Shown piece by piece: positions 19,109 to 28,264 of a stretch of 64,000 bases of DNA. Position 1 is the stretch's first letter, and each line of letters opens with the position of its first letter. Under the pieces are notes generated by a model. It was not told the DNA's origin and made no database searches. It saw nothing but the letters and a program-made list of their open reading frames with translations. A program made the position numbers and the translations under genes. Origin of the DNA: CAWIOX01 sp963837775 (lineage in GTDB: Bacteria; Pseudomonadota; Gammaproteobacteria; Burkholderiales; Burkholderiaceae_D); NCBI GenBank assembly GCA_963837775.1, contig CAWIOX010000019.1, positions 34,502 through 98,501 on the forward strand. The letters run 5' to 3'.

Positions 19109-20313
19109 GGCGTTTTCCTGTGGTGTTCCAGAGTACGAAAAGTTGTTCACCTTTGCGCAGCAGGCGCGGATAGTCGCTGTCGGCCTCGCTGCGCGCCAGT
19201 TGCCGCAGAGTGAAGTGCTGGCCGTCATCGTCCGAGACCCAGGCCTTCAGGTTCATGCCGCTGCCGTCAAAACTGCGCCAGACGATCGCCAGTTTGCGGC
19301 CGGCGCTCAGGATGTCGGCATGCTCGGCCCGTTCGTCCGGCAGCGCCAGCACCGCACCGCTCGGCTTGCCGTCCTGCTGCAGACGGCCGTAACGCACTTG
19401 CGCGACACCATCCCGCTCGCCGAACCAGACCGCGTGATAGCCGCCGCCGGCCGCCGGCGTGATGCCGGGGCCGTGGTGCGGGCAGGCGTCGATCGCCCAG
19501 TTGTCGAACGTCGCGCGCACCGGGCTTGTGGCCGCGGCCGTATCGCCTGCCGCGCCCAGCACGGCAAATGCATGGTCGCGGATATTCGGCGCAAACACAT
19601 GCCGCCATAAGGCGGCGACTTGTCCGTCTGCGGTGGGCGTCAGCGCGATGCGGCAGCATTCGCAACTGTAGTCGGCGACCCTGGTATCCGGCCCGAAGCT
19701 GGCGCCGCCGTCGGTCGATACATTGCGGTAAATCGCTGCGCCGCGATAGGCCGGCGTGGCGCTGCCCGGCTTGGCTGCAGCCTGCTTGGCCAGTTCCGCG
19801 TCGCGCTTGTCGATCCAGACCGTATGCAGCCGGCCCTGGGCGTCGAACGCGATCGATTCGAAGCGGTGGGTGATGACCTGGCGGTCGTGATGCACGGTGA
19901 GCGGTGCGCGCAAAGTGCGCGCCGCCATCGCTCGAGCGCAGCAGGCGCACCTCGCCCGTATACGGCTTGGCCAGCGGTTGCGCGTAAGTGATGACGACCG
20001 CGCCGTGCGGCCCGAACGCCAGCTTCGGATTGCTCTCGCCGCTGGTGGTGATGCGGTCGCGGCCGGTGTCGAGCACGCGCGCCGGCTGCCAGCTCCGGCC
20101 GTCATCGCGGCTGATCTGCAGCGTCAGCCGCGACTGCACATCTTGCTGGACCACCCACAACGCGCCATCGGGCGCAAAGCCGGCACCGATCGCCAGCGCA
20201 GCTTTTTGCGCGGCACCGCCGCCTTGTGTTCATGCCCGTCATGCGCGTGGGCCGGGAGCGCCATCAGCGTCAGGCCGGCGCTACCATGCGAAACGCATCA
20301 GATTGATTTTCAT
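19092..20313 (-). pseudogene. Secreted BNR/sialidase-like beta-propeller protein, frameshifted
   Basis: From the ATG at 20313 (GGAAAA upstream) the reading is MKINLMRFAW, then after frame changes a signal peptide SAGLTLMALPAHAHD, then LAIGAGFAPDGALWVVQQ and ISRDDGRSWQP in one frame. Another frame then carries IYRNVSTDGGASFGPDTRVADYSCECC to the stop at 19092. Breaks fall near 20285, near the A-run at 20203 and near 19912. Repeated S/T-D-D/G-G-x-x-F/W boxes (SRDDGRSW, STDGGASF, SDDDGQHF) mark BNR repeats. The CECC cluster is unusual and might bind metal. It lies between the TonB receptor and the thioredoxin-like gene. Confidence 0.72.
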
Positions 20314-20350
20314 TGGTTTTCCATACAAATTTCGGAATTGGCCGACAGTA

Positions 20351-22502
20351 TTATTTGGCATCGAAAGTATACGCGAGGCCGACCATGATGCTGCGCGGTG
20401 CGCCCGGCGTGTACTGGTTCTGCGTGTCGGGCGTGTAAGCGCCGACACCGGAATACGAGCTCGATGCCGAATCCGCATACTGCTTGTCCGTCAGGTTGCG
20501 CACTTGCAGCCAGGCGTCCCAGCCCTTGGCAAAGCGGTAGCTGCCGCGCAGGTTCAGCAAGCGTGTGCCCGGGGTAGCGCACGGTATTCGCATTGTTCAT
20601 CCAGTAGTCGCCCTGATGCACCAGTTCCAGTGCGATGCGCGCACCCGGCAGCGGCTGGTAGCCGATCTCGGCGCTAGTGATGTCGCTCGGCGCCTGGGTC
20701 ATTTCCTTGCCGCTGTAATCGAGGCTGCTGGAAACCTGGTATTGGCGGAAGCGATGACTGGCAATCGTGGTGCCGATGCGGGCGTCGAATGCGCCGGCGT
20801 CGAAGTTCAGGCCCAGCTCCAGCCCCTGGCTGCGGGTGCGCCCGGCGTTGCGGTTTTCGCTGGCGCCGACCGCAGGGCTGAAGCTGACGATCGTGTCGCG
20901 TCCGTCCAGGCGATACAGTGCCGAATCGAGCTTCAGCGCACCATTCAGGAACGCCATGCGCAAACCCAGCTCGTAGTTGTTGTAGGTGGCGGGGTTCAGG
21001 TCCGGGATCCCGGTCTTGCCGTACAACTGGCTCACCTCCGGCGGCGTGAAACCCTCGCTGACATTGGTGTAGATGCTGGCATCCTTGCTCAGCGCATAGG
21101 TGGCGCCGATTTTCGGGCTGAAATGGGAAAAGCTGCGCGACTCGTTCGGCGCGCCGAAATTGACGCTGCCGGCCGGCGTCAGATTGTTCTGGAAATCGTA
21201 GTTGATCGCATCGGCGCGGCCGCCGATGACCACCCGCATTTTCTGCAGCGGGGAGAACTCCCACTGGCCAAAGAAAGCGGTGTTGGTGATGTCGGCCCGG
21301 TAGTCGCGCACCCCCAGCGGGTCTTGCGCATTGGCCAGCGTATAGCTGAGGTTCCTGCCGCTGACCGGATCCCTGACGATGCGCAGATTGTCGCTGACGT
21401 AAGGGTTGTCGCTCTTGTCGAGATACACGCCGGCAATCAGGCGCGACGCCAGCCAGTCGAATTCCTGCTGATGCTTGAGATCCAGACCGAGCGAGTCGAC
21501 ATGGTTGTTGTTGATGGTGCCGGTCACCTGGCCGGCGCAACTGCCCTTGCTGCAATTGGTGATGGTGTAGCTCGGAATCTGGCCGTGGTCGTTTTCGCGA
21601 TGGAACAGCGTGACGGTGGTCAGGCCGTTGCGCGTGGTTTCACCTTCCCAGGCCAGATTGGCGCGCGTGGTCTGGTCCTTGCGGTAGGTGAAGGTATTGA
21701 TGCTTTTGCCGGGATTGGTGCGGTAATCGGTTTCCGACAGGCCGCCGGTCATCGCCGCATCCAGATCGGTATGCACCAGCGTGGCGCGCAGGATCGAAGA
21801 GTCCGTCAACGCGTAATCGCCGCGCAGCGAGAACGAATCCTTGGAGCCGGCGCTGTATTGCTGCCAGTTGTCGCTGTCGCGGCGCGAGCTGTAATGCGAA
21901 AAGCGCAGCCCGAGATCGCCCCAGGTATTGCTGGCAGCGCTGTCGTAGCGCTTGAATCCTGCCGTGCTGTCATAGCGCACGCCGACGCTGGCGTAAGGCG
22001 TGGCCGACGGCCGCGCGGTCAGGAAGTTGACTGCGCCGCCCACTGCATTGCTGCCGTACAGCGAAGACGCCGCGCCCTTGACGACTTCCACGCTGTCGGT
22101 GCCGGCCAGGTTCATTTCATTCAGGGAATTGTGGTTGAACACGCCCAGCGGACGGATCGGGATCCCGTCTTCCAGGTATTGATACACCGCATTGGTGCTG
22201 ATCGGCTGGCGGATGCCCATGCTGTGCTGCTCGTTGCCGAGATCGTTCCAGTACACCCCCGGTATCCGGTTGATTACCTCGCCCATGGTCTTGGGCTTGT
22301 CGCGCTGCAAGACCTCCTGTTTCACCACGCCGATCGCGACCGGGGTTTCCGACAGCTTGGTCGCGGCGCGCGAGCCGGACACGACCACTTCGTCCAGCAC
22401 CGCAGCGTCGGCGGCATGCGCAGCGCCGTGCAATGTTGCCAGCGCGGCCATCAGCGCCAGGTACAGCGGTTTGTGCTTGATGTTCATTTTTATGCTTTTC
22501 AT
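20351..22502 (-). pseudogene. TonB-dependent outer-membrane receptor, one frameshift near the C-terminus
   Basis: A signal peptide (LALMAALATLHGAAHA) is followed by a TonB-box-like stretch (LDEVVVSGSR). Then come a plug domain (GEVINRIPGVYWNDLG, GTDSVEVVKGAASSLYGSNAVGGAVNF) and a 22-strand-type barrel. Near 20580 a CTG to CTTG insertion shifts frame; beyond it the other frame gives LLNLRGSYRFAKGWDAWLQVRNLTDKQYADS and the terminal strand VGLAYTFDAK. Total length exceeds a multiple of three by one. The receptor imports an unknown metal complex. The neighbouring DUF2946 gene hints at copper, but no Met-rich motif confirms this. Confidence 0.88.
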
Positions 22503-22543
22503 GATGATATTTTTTAAATATGAAAGATTTTTAGCTCGATGAC

Positions 22544-23266
22544 TCAGCTGTCCAGCCGGAACGTGACCGGCACCACCACGCTGGCGGCGACCGCTTCATC
22601 GCCGCGCCGCGCCGGCACGAAGCGCCAGTTGCGCACCGCATTCAGCGCCGCCTGGTCCAGCCGCGGAAAGCCGCAACCCTGCTTGATCTCGACCTGTGCC
22701 GCAGTGCCGTGCGCGGTGACCTGCACCAGCAGCAACACCTTGCCGGACTCGCCCCGGTTGCGCGACATCAGCGGATAAGCCGGCGCAGGATTGTTCAGGT
22801 AGTCGGCATCGAAGCGGGCCGGCGCCACAGCTGCCGGCGCCGCGTGCTGCGCCACCGCCGGTGCCGCCGCCTGCACCGGCGCGGCAGAGGCGGGCGGCGC
22901 CGGTTCGGCAGCTAGCGCAGGACTGTCGCCGGGCGCAAGCGGGGCGGCGCTCGGGGTTTGGCGCGGGATCGGTCTGGCCGTCGGTTGTGCCTTTGCTGGC
23001 GCGGCTGCAGTTGATGGCTGCGGCTGTGGCCGGGACGGTGCAGGCAGCGGCGCTGCCGCAACCGGTCTGGCTGGCGGCGCCAGCATCACCGCCACCAGCG
23101 CCATCGGAGCCGGCGCCGTCAGGCGTGCGCTGGCGGTCAGGCCCGGCGCGTGCAGCGCCCACGCGATGGCGCCGGCGTGCAGACCCAGCACCAGCATGGT
23201 CCGGAGTGTCGGCCCGGACAGCAGCGGCGTGCTTCCGGCGTGGGTGTTGAAGGCAAGAGTAGACAT
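22544..23266 (-). CDS. TonB-family energy transducer
   Basis: About 240 residues. A single N-terminal membrane helix (about 22-40) precedes a long Ala/Pro-rich periplasmic spacer and a C-terminal TonB domain with YPLMSRNRGESGKVLLLVQV, GCGFPRLDQAALNAVRNWRFVPARRG and a final VPVTFRLDS. It transmits proton-motive force to the receptor encoded immediately downstream. The ATG at 23266 is preferred because the membrane helix follows at the usual distance; upstream codons give an unlikely cysteine-rich leader. No ExbB/ExbD genes lie nearby. Confidence 0.88.
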   Translation of the reverse strand: MSTLAFNTHAGSTPLLSGPTLRTMLVLGLHAGAIAWALHAPGLTASARLTAPAPMALVAVMLAPPARPVAAAPLPAPSRPQPQPSTAAAPAKAQPTARPIPRQTPSAAPLAPGDSPALAAEPAPPASAAPVQAAAPAVAQHAAPAAVAPARFDADYLNNPAPAYPLMSRNRGESGKVLLLVQVTAHGTAAQVEIKQGCGFPRLDQAALNAVRNWRFVPARRGDEAVAASVVVPVTFRLDS

Positions 23267-23433
23267 ACGGTCGCGCACATGCGCAGCCCATCGCCCGGCA
23301 CAGCAGCAAAATGGGATGCGACACGTTTCCTGTAGCGAAAGACACAGCGTGATCCGGCCACGCACGAGGCGCTATGCGGAAGACACGCAGACATGCCGGC
23401 CCCGATGCAGCCGGGACAGGTGCTCAGAGATGA

Positions 23434-23820
23434 TCAGGACAGCAGAGGGGGGCCGCGAGGATTGGCCGCCGCCCAGGAAAACAGCGGCTGCGGCGACAGG
23501 TAGAACAGCGAGGGGAACAGATCATGGCCGGCGGCCACCGCGCAGCACGGCACGGAAGGCGGCGGCAGTGCAAAACTGCCGGCATGCGGCAGGCAAAACG
23601 GGCAGTGCTTGGGGTCAGGCGCATCGGTCTTGCCGGACGAATGGTGCATCGGCGACGGGCTGGACATCTTCATCCCCGCGCGGCAGATTTCCGCCGACGG
23701 CGGCGTGCTGTGCTTCGGTGCGTTCAGCGCGTAGGAAATGGAAGGGGCAAGCGCATTGAGCAGGATCGCAAAACAGGCGATCCAGACCGTCAGCAGCTTA
23801 TTTTTCCAGAATTTTTTCAT
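23434..23820 (-). CDS. DUF2946-type small membrane protein with HCPFC motif
   Basis: 128 residues. A first hydrophobic helix (LTVWIACFAILLNALAPSISYAL) is followed by a His/Met/Cys-rich segment containing MKMSSPSPMHHSS and HCPFCLPH. A second weak hydrophobic stretch follows. DUF2946 proteins share this layout and are frequently encoded next to TonB-dependent copper receptors, which fits its place as first gene of the minus-strand operon. Metal binding by the His/Cys cluster is inferred. Confidence 0.75.
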   Translation of the reverse strand: MKKFWKNKLLTVWIACFAILLNALAPSISYALNAPKHSTPPSAEICRAGMKMSSPSPMHHSSGKTDAPDPKHCPFCLPHAGSFALPPPSVPCCAVAAGHDLFPSLFYLSPQPLFSWAAANPRGPPLLS

Positions 23821-24072
23821 CGCAGCCGATTATAGCGCAGCGTTTTTCCTGCGCCCACCGCAAATGCAGAAAAGCTTGCACACATCAAGAATCGGCAAAA
23901 GCGGGAATATTTCGCCCTGCGGAACATGTATCTGCTGTTCGCCGGCATGGAAGCAACCAGTAAAGTCCGCGAATCACGTAGAAAAATGATGGCGGCATTG
24001 ATGGGCATGCGAGCGCAAAACGTATAACCGGTTGATCCAGGTTCGCCATTTTGATACCTAGAATCAAAATTA

Positions 24073-24143
24073 AATGGGGTAATACTGAATTTAATGGGGT
24101 AACCACTTTAATAAATACCCCAATATGCAGTAGCATTACCCCA
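24073..24143. promoter_or_regulatory. Four-site operator array upstream of fic
   Basis: TGGGGTA occurs at 24075-24081 and 24095-24101, and its inverse TACCCCA at 24116-24122 and 24137-24143. Spacings are 20 and 21 bp, about two helical turns. The last site ends 25 bp before the fic start. The rest of 23821-24168 holds no gene that I can see. Confidence 0.6.
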
Positions 24144-24168
24144 TTTTCTTGCCTCATTGGAATGAGCC

Positions 24169-25218
24169 ATGCACTCATTGTCACCCGATTACCTTGCCAA
24201 GCTGCGCTTTGATACGCAGCAATTGGCTACACTACGGGCCTTGGGTGAATACCGGGGCAAGCAGCAGCTCTACGTTGCGCAGTCGCCCGAGGTGCTGAGC
24301 GATTTACGCCAAGTCGCCGTCGTCGAATCCACCGAGTCGTCCAACCGGCTGGAAGGCGTGGTCGTTGCGCCCAACCGGCTCAAGTCCCTGGTGCTCAAGA
24401 ATGCCACACCCCAGAGCCGATCCGAACAGGAAGTTGCCGGCTACCGTGATGCACTAGCTCTGATTCACGAGAGCGGCGAGCAAATGCCGTTCTCGGAGGG
24501 GACAGTCTTGCAACTGCACGGCCTCCTGTACCGTTATATGCCGCAGCCAGGCGGGCACTGGAAGGCAACCAATAACGACATCATCGAGCGTCACCCGGAC
24601 GGCAGTTCGCGCATACGCTTCTCGCCAGTCGCCGCGCACCTGACGCCGATGGCCATGACGGACACGATCGCGCGTTATCGCCTCGCCTTGGACCAACACC
24701 TGGCCGATCCCCTGGTGCTCGTACCGCTGGTCGTCCTCGACTTCCTGTGCATCCATCCGTTCCCGGACGGCAACGGCCGCATGGCGCGACTGCTGACCCT
24801 GCAGCTGCTCTACCACTTCGACTACGCGGTGGGCCGTTTCATCAGCCTGGAGCGCATTTTCGAGGAATCGAAGGAAAGTTATTACGAAACGCTGGAAGCC
24901 AGCTCGCAAGGCTGGCATGAGGCCGCGCACGACATCGCCCCGTGGCTCGACTACTTCTGGGGTGCGCTGCTGCGCGCCTACAAGGAATTTGAAGACCGCG
25001 TCGGCACCATCGAGCGCGGACGCGGCGCCAAGGGCGACCGTGTGCGGGCCGAAATCCTCAAGCGCAACCTGCCCTTCTCGATCTCGGAAATTGAAGAAGC
25101 CTGCCCCGGCGTCAGCCGCGATATGGTGCGGTTGGTATTACGCGCAATGAAGGGAGAGGGCTTGATCGCACCAACCGGCAAAGGGCGTGGCGCAAAGTGG
25201 ATCAGCCTGACTCAATAA
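24169..25218 (+). CDS. Fic-domain protein with N-terminal inhibitory motif and C-terminal winged helix
   Basis: 349 residues. The catalytic Fic motif is complete (HPFPDGNGRMAR, catalytic H196), as expected for an AMP-transferring enzyme. An inhibitory motif of the (S/T)xxxE(G/N) type is visible at residues 58-63 (SNRLEG), so this is a self-restrained class II Fic protein. A C-terminal winged-helix region (about 275-345, ISEIEEACPGVSRDMVRLVLRAM) could bind DNA. The four-site operator just upstream is an obvious candidate target. Such Fic proteins often accompany type III restriction-modification genes, and a relic of one follows at 25253. The DNA is AT-richer than its surroundings. Confidence 0.92.
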   Translation: MHSLSPDYLAKLRFDTQQLATLRALGEYRGKQQLYVAQSPEVLSDLRQVAVVESTESSNRLEGVVVAPNRLKSLVLKNATPQSRSEQEVAGYRDALALIHESGEQMPFSEGTVLQLHGLLYRYMPQPGGHWKATNNDIIERHPDGSSRIRFSPVAAHLTPMAMTDTIARYRLALDQHLADPLVLVPLVVLDFLCIHPFPDGNGRMARLLTLQLLYHFDYAVGRFISLERIFEESKESYYETLEASSQGWHEAAHDIAPWLDYFWGALLRAYKEFEDRVGTIERGRGAKGDRVRAEILKRNLPFSISEIEEACPGVSRDMVRLVLRAMKGEGLIAPTGKGRGAKWISLTQ

Positions 25219-25252
25219 CTGACATATAAAAATAGAAACGAGATTTCAACGA

Positions 25253-25294
25253 ATGCCTACATTGAACTGGATCGGCAAAGAAGCCGTACCCTAG
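25253..25294 (+). pseudogene. Relic 5' end of a type III site-specific DNA methyltransferase
   Basis: The 13 codons from ATG 25253 read MPTLNWIGKEAVP and then stop. MPTLNWIGKxAV is the conserved opening of a large family of type III-like adenine methyltransferases (mod). Nothing else of that gene remains before mcrB starts at 25317. The likely explanation is replacement of a mod/res pair downstream of fic by mcrBC. Confidence 0.6.
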
Positions 25295-25316
25295 TGACAG
25301 AAAGAAATTACAGCAA

Positions 25317-28244
25317 ATGAGTGATTCCAAAAAACTTTACGCCCTTTGGGATGAGTTTCTCAACGTGTGGCCCTTATCGCGATTGGCCACGATGTCGCTG
25401 GATGAGTATACCCAGGCAGGATCGAAGGATACATTCACCTATTGGATCGAATCACGACTTGATGAACTGGGAAGCATATGGGGCGGCTCCGCATTCAAGT
25501 TCGGCGTGTTTTCACGTAAAGACACCGACAGCAAAACGAGCGACACCAAGCTAAGCTATTCCGAAACTCACGCATGGTACTCATCCTTGGGTGCCACTGC
25601 TGAAGAGGCGTTCGAGAAGGTACGTGGATTTGTACTTGAGGTCGCCACGTTTGCAACCAGTGGCGATTTGGATGGCATTGAAAATTTTGATCATCTCGGT
25701 GAGGCCTACAAATGGAAGATTGCGTTCCACTATCAAGATCGTGAGACACCTGCCATCGTCGATATTTTTAAAAAGGCGCCGCTCAACGCCTTCGCCGGCG
25801 CCGAGGCAACCGGTCGTAGCATGGCCGCTTTGCAGAGGTCGGCTCTCGCCAAACGTCCGCCTGAAATGGGCATCCTTGAGTTCGGCCAGCAGATATGGGC
25901 GGAATGGAGTGAAAAAAATCTAGTTGTCTGGAAGCTGTCGCACGGCGACAAGGAATTTTCCGAAGAAGACCGTCAGCGCTATCTGCAAGAATCCTTAGCT
26001 GTGATGCACAGTCAAACCGGCCTAGACCAAGGCAAAAAATTTTCCGAAGCGCCGGTTGGCACTTTGTTTTATCTTTGCCACGGCAACAGCCCCCAAAGGG
26101 TCGGGCAATTCACTTCGTCTGCGATGGCCAGCCCGAAAGGCGATGGATGGCTTCAACGTTCCTACCGAGTTTTAAAAACTGCGATCCATACGGACTCCTA
26201 TCAAGAGAACGCGAAGAAATGGTCACCCCGTGGCATATCCACGTTTTGGCAGGTTGGTTCACATGATCTGCCGGAGTTCGACAGAACACTATTGGCCCCT
26301 TATTTTTCAACGAATCTTGCAGAGTTGGCAGGCATGATCGGCGATCCAATCGAGGCTGCGACCGTCGAGGTCGTCGATACAAGCCACTTGACCGACGAAG
26401 GCCTATTGCGCCATTTTGACGGCAAGCCTGTCTTCAAGACGTTTCGTGCGTCATGGTCGCCAGAAAACAAAGCCTTGTTTTGTCGGGTTGCCAGGGCTGC
26501 GCATGCCGCTGGCTTGGACTGGTGGCACGGCAAAGGAATACAAGTCAGGTTCGGCCGGAAAAGTCCAGGCAGCGAGCGCGCCGTAGCTCTACTTGGCGTC
26601 ATACGCGGCACTCGGACAAGGAAGATTTCATGGACGCGCGAGGTTGGCCCGGTACCAAAGTTAATCCGCGAACCGCTAACGGAAGCGCTTGTGTCGCAGA
26701 TTGAGTCTGCATTAACGTCCGAACGTGAAGCCTTGGACGAATGGCTGGTGCTCGAAGCCCAACGGCCCGGCTTATGGCCAGATCAGTTACGCGACGATCC
26801 CGCAGAGCCTGGCGAAGAAACGGAAGAAGAGGCGGACGATGAAATCCCGCCGACATACGATGTGATCCGGCAGCCATTCAACCGCATCTACTATGGACCA
26901 CCGGGAACGGGCAAGACCTTCGAGCTCGCAAAGCTCCTGAAAACCGATTACATGCAGGCGATGGCATCGGTGACCAATGAAGAATGGCGCAATCAAGTCA
27001 TCGCCGAACGAATTGCAACACTCAAATGGTGGGAAGGTGCAGCTGCCGCCCTATACGACCTTGAGTGTAAAGCGAAGGTCAGCGAATTGGCCGATCATCC
27101 TTTCATCAAAGCCATCACATCGGCCAAAGGTCGTTCAGAAGGAATTAAGCAAACCTTGTGGGGCACACTGCAACACCACACTATTGAAGATTCTAAAACG
27201 GTCAACACCAAGCTGCGCATGGCGCCTGCCATTTTTGACAAGTCAGCTGATTCGGTCTGGCAATTTGCCGGGGATTGGCAGGAAGAATGCGTCGATCTGA
27301 TCGAACTGGTGAAATCACTTAAGGCCGGGCCTAAAAACGACGGTGCAGTGCAACGCTACAGCTTTGTCACTTTTCATCAATCCTACGGTTATGAAGAATT
27401 CGTCGAGGGATTGCGCCCCATATTGAATAGCGATATTGAGTCGGGTGAAATTCAGTACGAAATCCGTCCTGGCGTGTTCAAGGAGCTCTGCCGTAAGGCT
27501 CGCCTCGCGCCTGAACAGCGTTTTGCCATGGTCATCGACGAGATTAACCGCGGCAACATCAGCAAGATCTTCGGCGAACTAATCACTCTAATCGAGCCAG
27601 ATAAACGCGAGGGGGCTGAAAATGCGGTGTCGGTGATGCTGCCCTATTCCGGAGAGCCGTTTTCAGTACCAGCTAACGTGGACATCATTGGCACGATGAA
27701 TACTGCGGATCGGTCGCTGGCTCTGCTGGATACCGCCTTGCGCCGAAGGTTCGACTTTGTTCCTGTAATGCCAGATACGCGTGATGAAGCGGGGGCACCT
27801 CTCTACGATCTTCGCGTCAAAGCGGGTGAAAAGGCCATTGATATCCCGCGCATGCTGGCCGCCATCAATCAGCGTATCGAGACCCTTTACGATCGCGATC
27901 ATTGCATTGGTCACGCCTATTTTACGGCGCTGACAAAAGTAGCCGATGAGGATGAGCAGCTTGTAGTTCTGGCGCAGATTTTCCGCAATCGAATCTTGCC
28001 CTTGCTTGAGGAGTACTTCTTCGAGGATTGGCACAAGATCCGACTGGTGTTGGCAGACAATCAAAAAGACGACCCGGCGCGCTTTATCGTCGAAGAGCAG
28101 GACCAAGAGGTGGATCTTGCCCGTTTGTTCGGTAATGATCACGGCCTGGACACGTATGCCACCAAGCGGCGCTATTCCGTGCAGGAGGCTGCGTTTTCCA
28201 ATCCGGACGCCTACATCGGCATCTACCAGACGCTGGCATCCTGA
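25317..28244 (+). CDS. mcrB: McrB-like AAA+ GTPase of a McrBC restriction system
   Basis: 975 residues. The C-terminal half is a McrB-type AAA+ motor with Walker A GPPGTGKT near residue 527, Walker B VIDEINRGNISKIFGEL near 740, the GTP-specific MNTADRS motif near 792 and the arginine cluster DTALRRRFDF. The N-terminal 500 residues do not look like the short McrB DNA-reader; they begin LWDEFLNVWPLSRLATMSLDEYT and contain a long mixed alpha/beta region ending in an acidic linker (EETEEEADDE). This part probably reads modified DNA. mcrC follows after 20 bp. Base composition is lower in GC than neighbouring genes, suggesting transfer. Confidence 0.92.
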   Translation: MSDSKKLYALWDEFLNVWPLSRLATMSLDEYTQAGSKDTFTYWIESRLDELGSIWGGSAFKFGVFSRKDTDSKTSDTKLSYSETHAWYSSLGATAEEAFEKVRGFVLEVATFATSGDLDGIENFDHLGEAYKWKIAFHYQDRETPAIVDIFKKAPLNAFAGAEATGRSMAALQRSALAKRPPEMGILEFGQQIWAEWSEKNLVVWKLSHGDKEFSEEDRQRYLQESLAVMHSQTGLDQGKKFSEAPVGTLFYLCHGNSPQRVGQFTSSAMASPKGDGWLQRSYRVLKTAIHTDSYQENAKKWSPRGISTFWQVGSHDLPEFDRTLLAPYFSTNLAELAGMIGDPIEAATVEVVDTSHLTDEGLLRHFDGKPVFKTFRASWSPENKALFCRVARAAHAAGLDWWHGKGIQVRFGRKSPGSERAVALLGVIRGTRTRKISWTREVGPVPKLIREPLTEALVSQIESALTSEREALDEWLVLEAQRPGLWPDQLRDDPAEPGEETEEEADDEIPPTYDVIRQPFNRIYYGPPGTGKTFELAKLLKTDYMQAMASVTNEEWRNQVIAERIATLKWWEGAAAALYDLECKAKVSELADHPFIKAITSAKGRSEGIKQTLWGTLQHHTIEDSKTVNTKLRMAPAIFDKSADSVWQFAGDWQEECVDLIELVKSLKAGPKNDGAVQRYSFVTFHQSYGYEEFVEGLRPILNSDIESGEIQYEIRPGVFKELCRKARLAPEQRFAMVIDEINRGNISKIFGELITLIEPDKREGAENAVSVMLPYSGEPFSVPANVDIIGTMNTADRSLALLDTALRRRFDFVPVMPDTRDEAGAPLYDLRVKAGEKAIDIPRMLAAINQRIETLYDRDHCIGHAYFTALTKVADEDEQLVVLAQIFRNRILPLLEEYFFEDWHKIRLVLADNQKDDPARFIVEEQDQEVDLARLFGNDHGLDTYATKRRYSVQEAAFSNPDAYIGIYQTLAS

Positions 28245-28264
28245 TCTAAAAAGGCACGGGACGG

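Noticed and set aside
20565..22517. Long plus-strand open frame of 650 codons over the TonB receptor
   Set aside because: Antisense shadow of a GC-rich gene; composition is Arg/His/Gln-rich with no family features. Similar shadows lie over the ABC permease and other genes.
24073..24143. fic upstream TGGGGTA sites as copies of the 75-bp repeat
   Set aside because: They share only GGGGTA; the TTGCCGCA and TTTTAAAAATAC blocks are absent.
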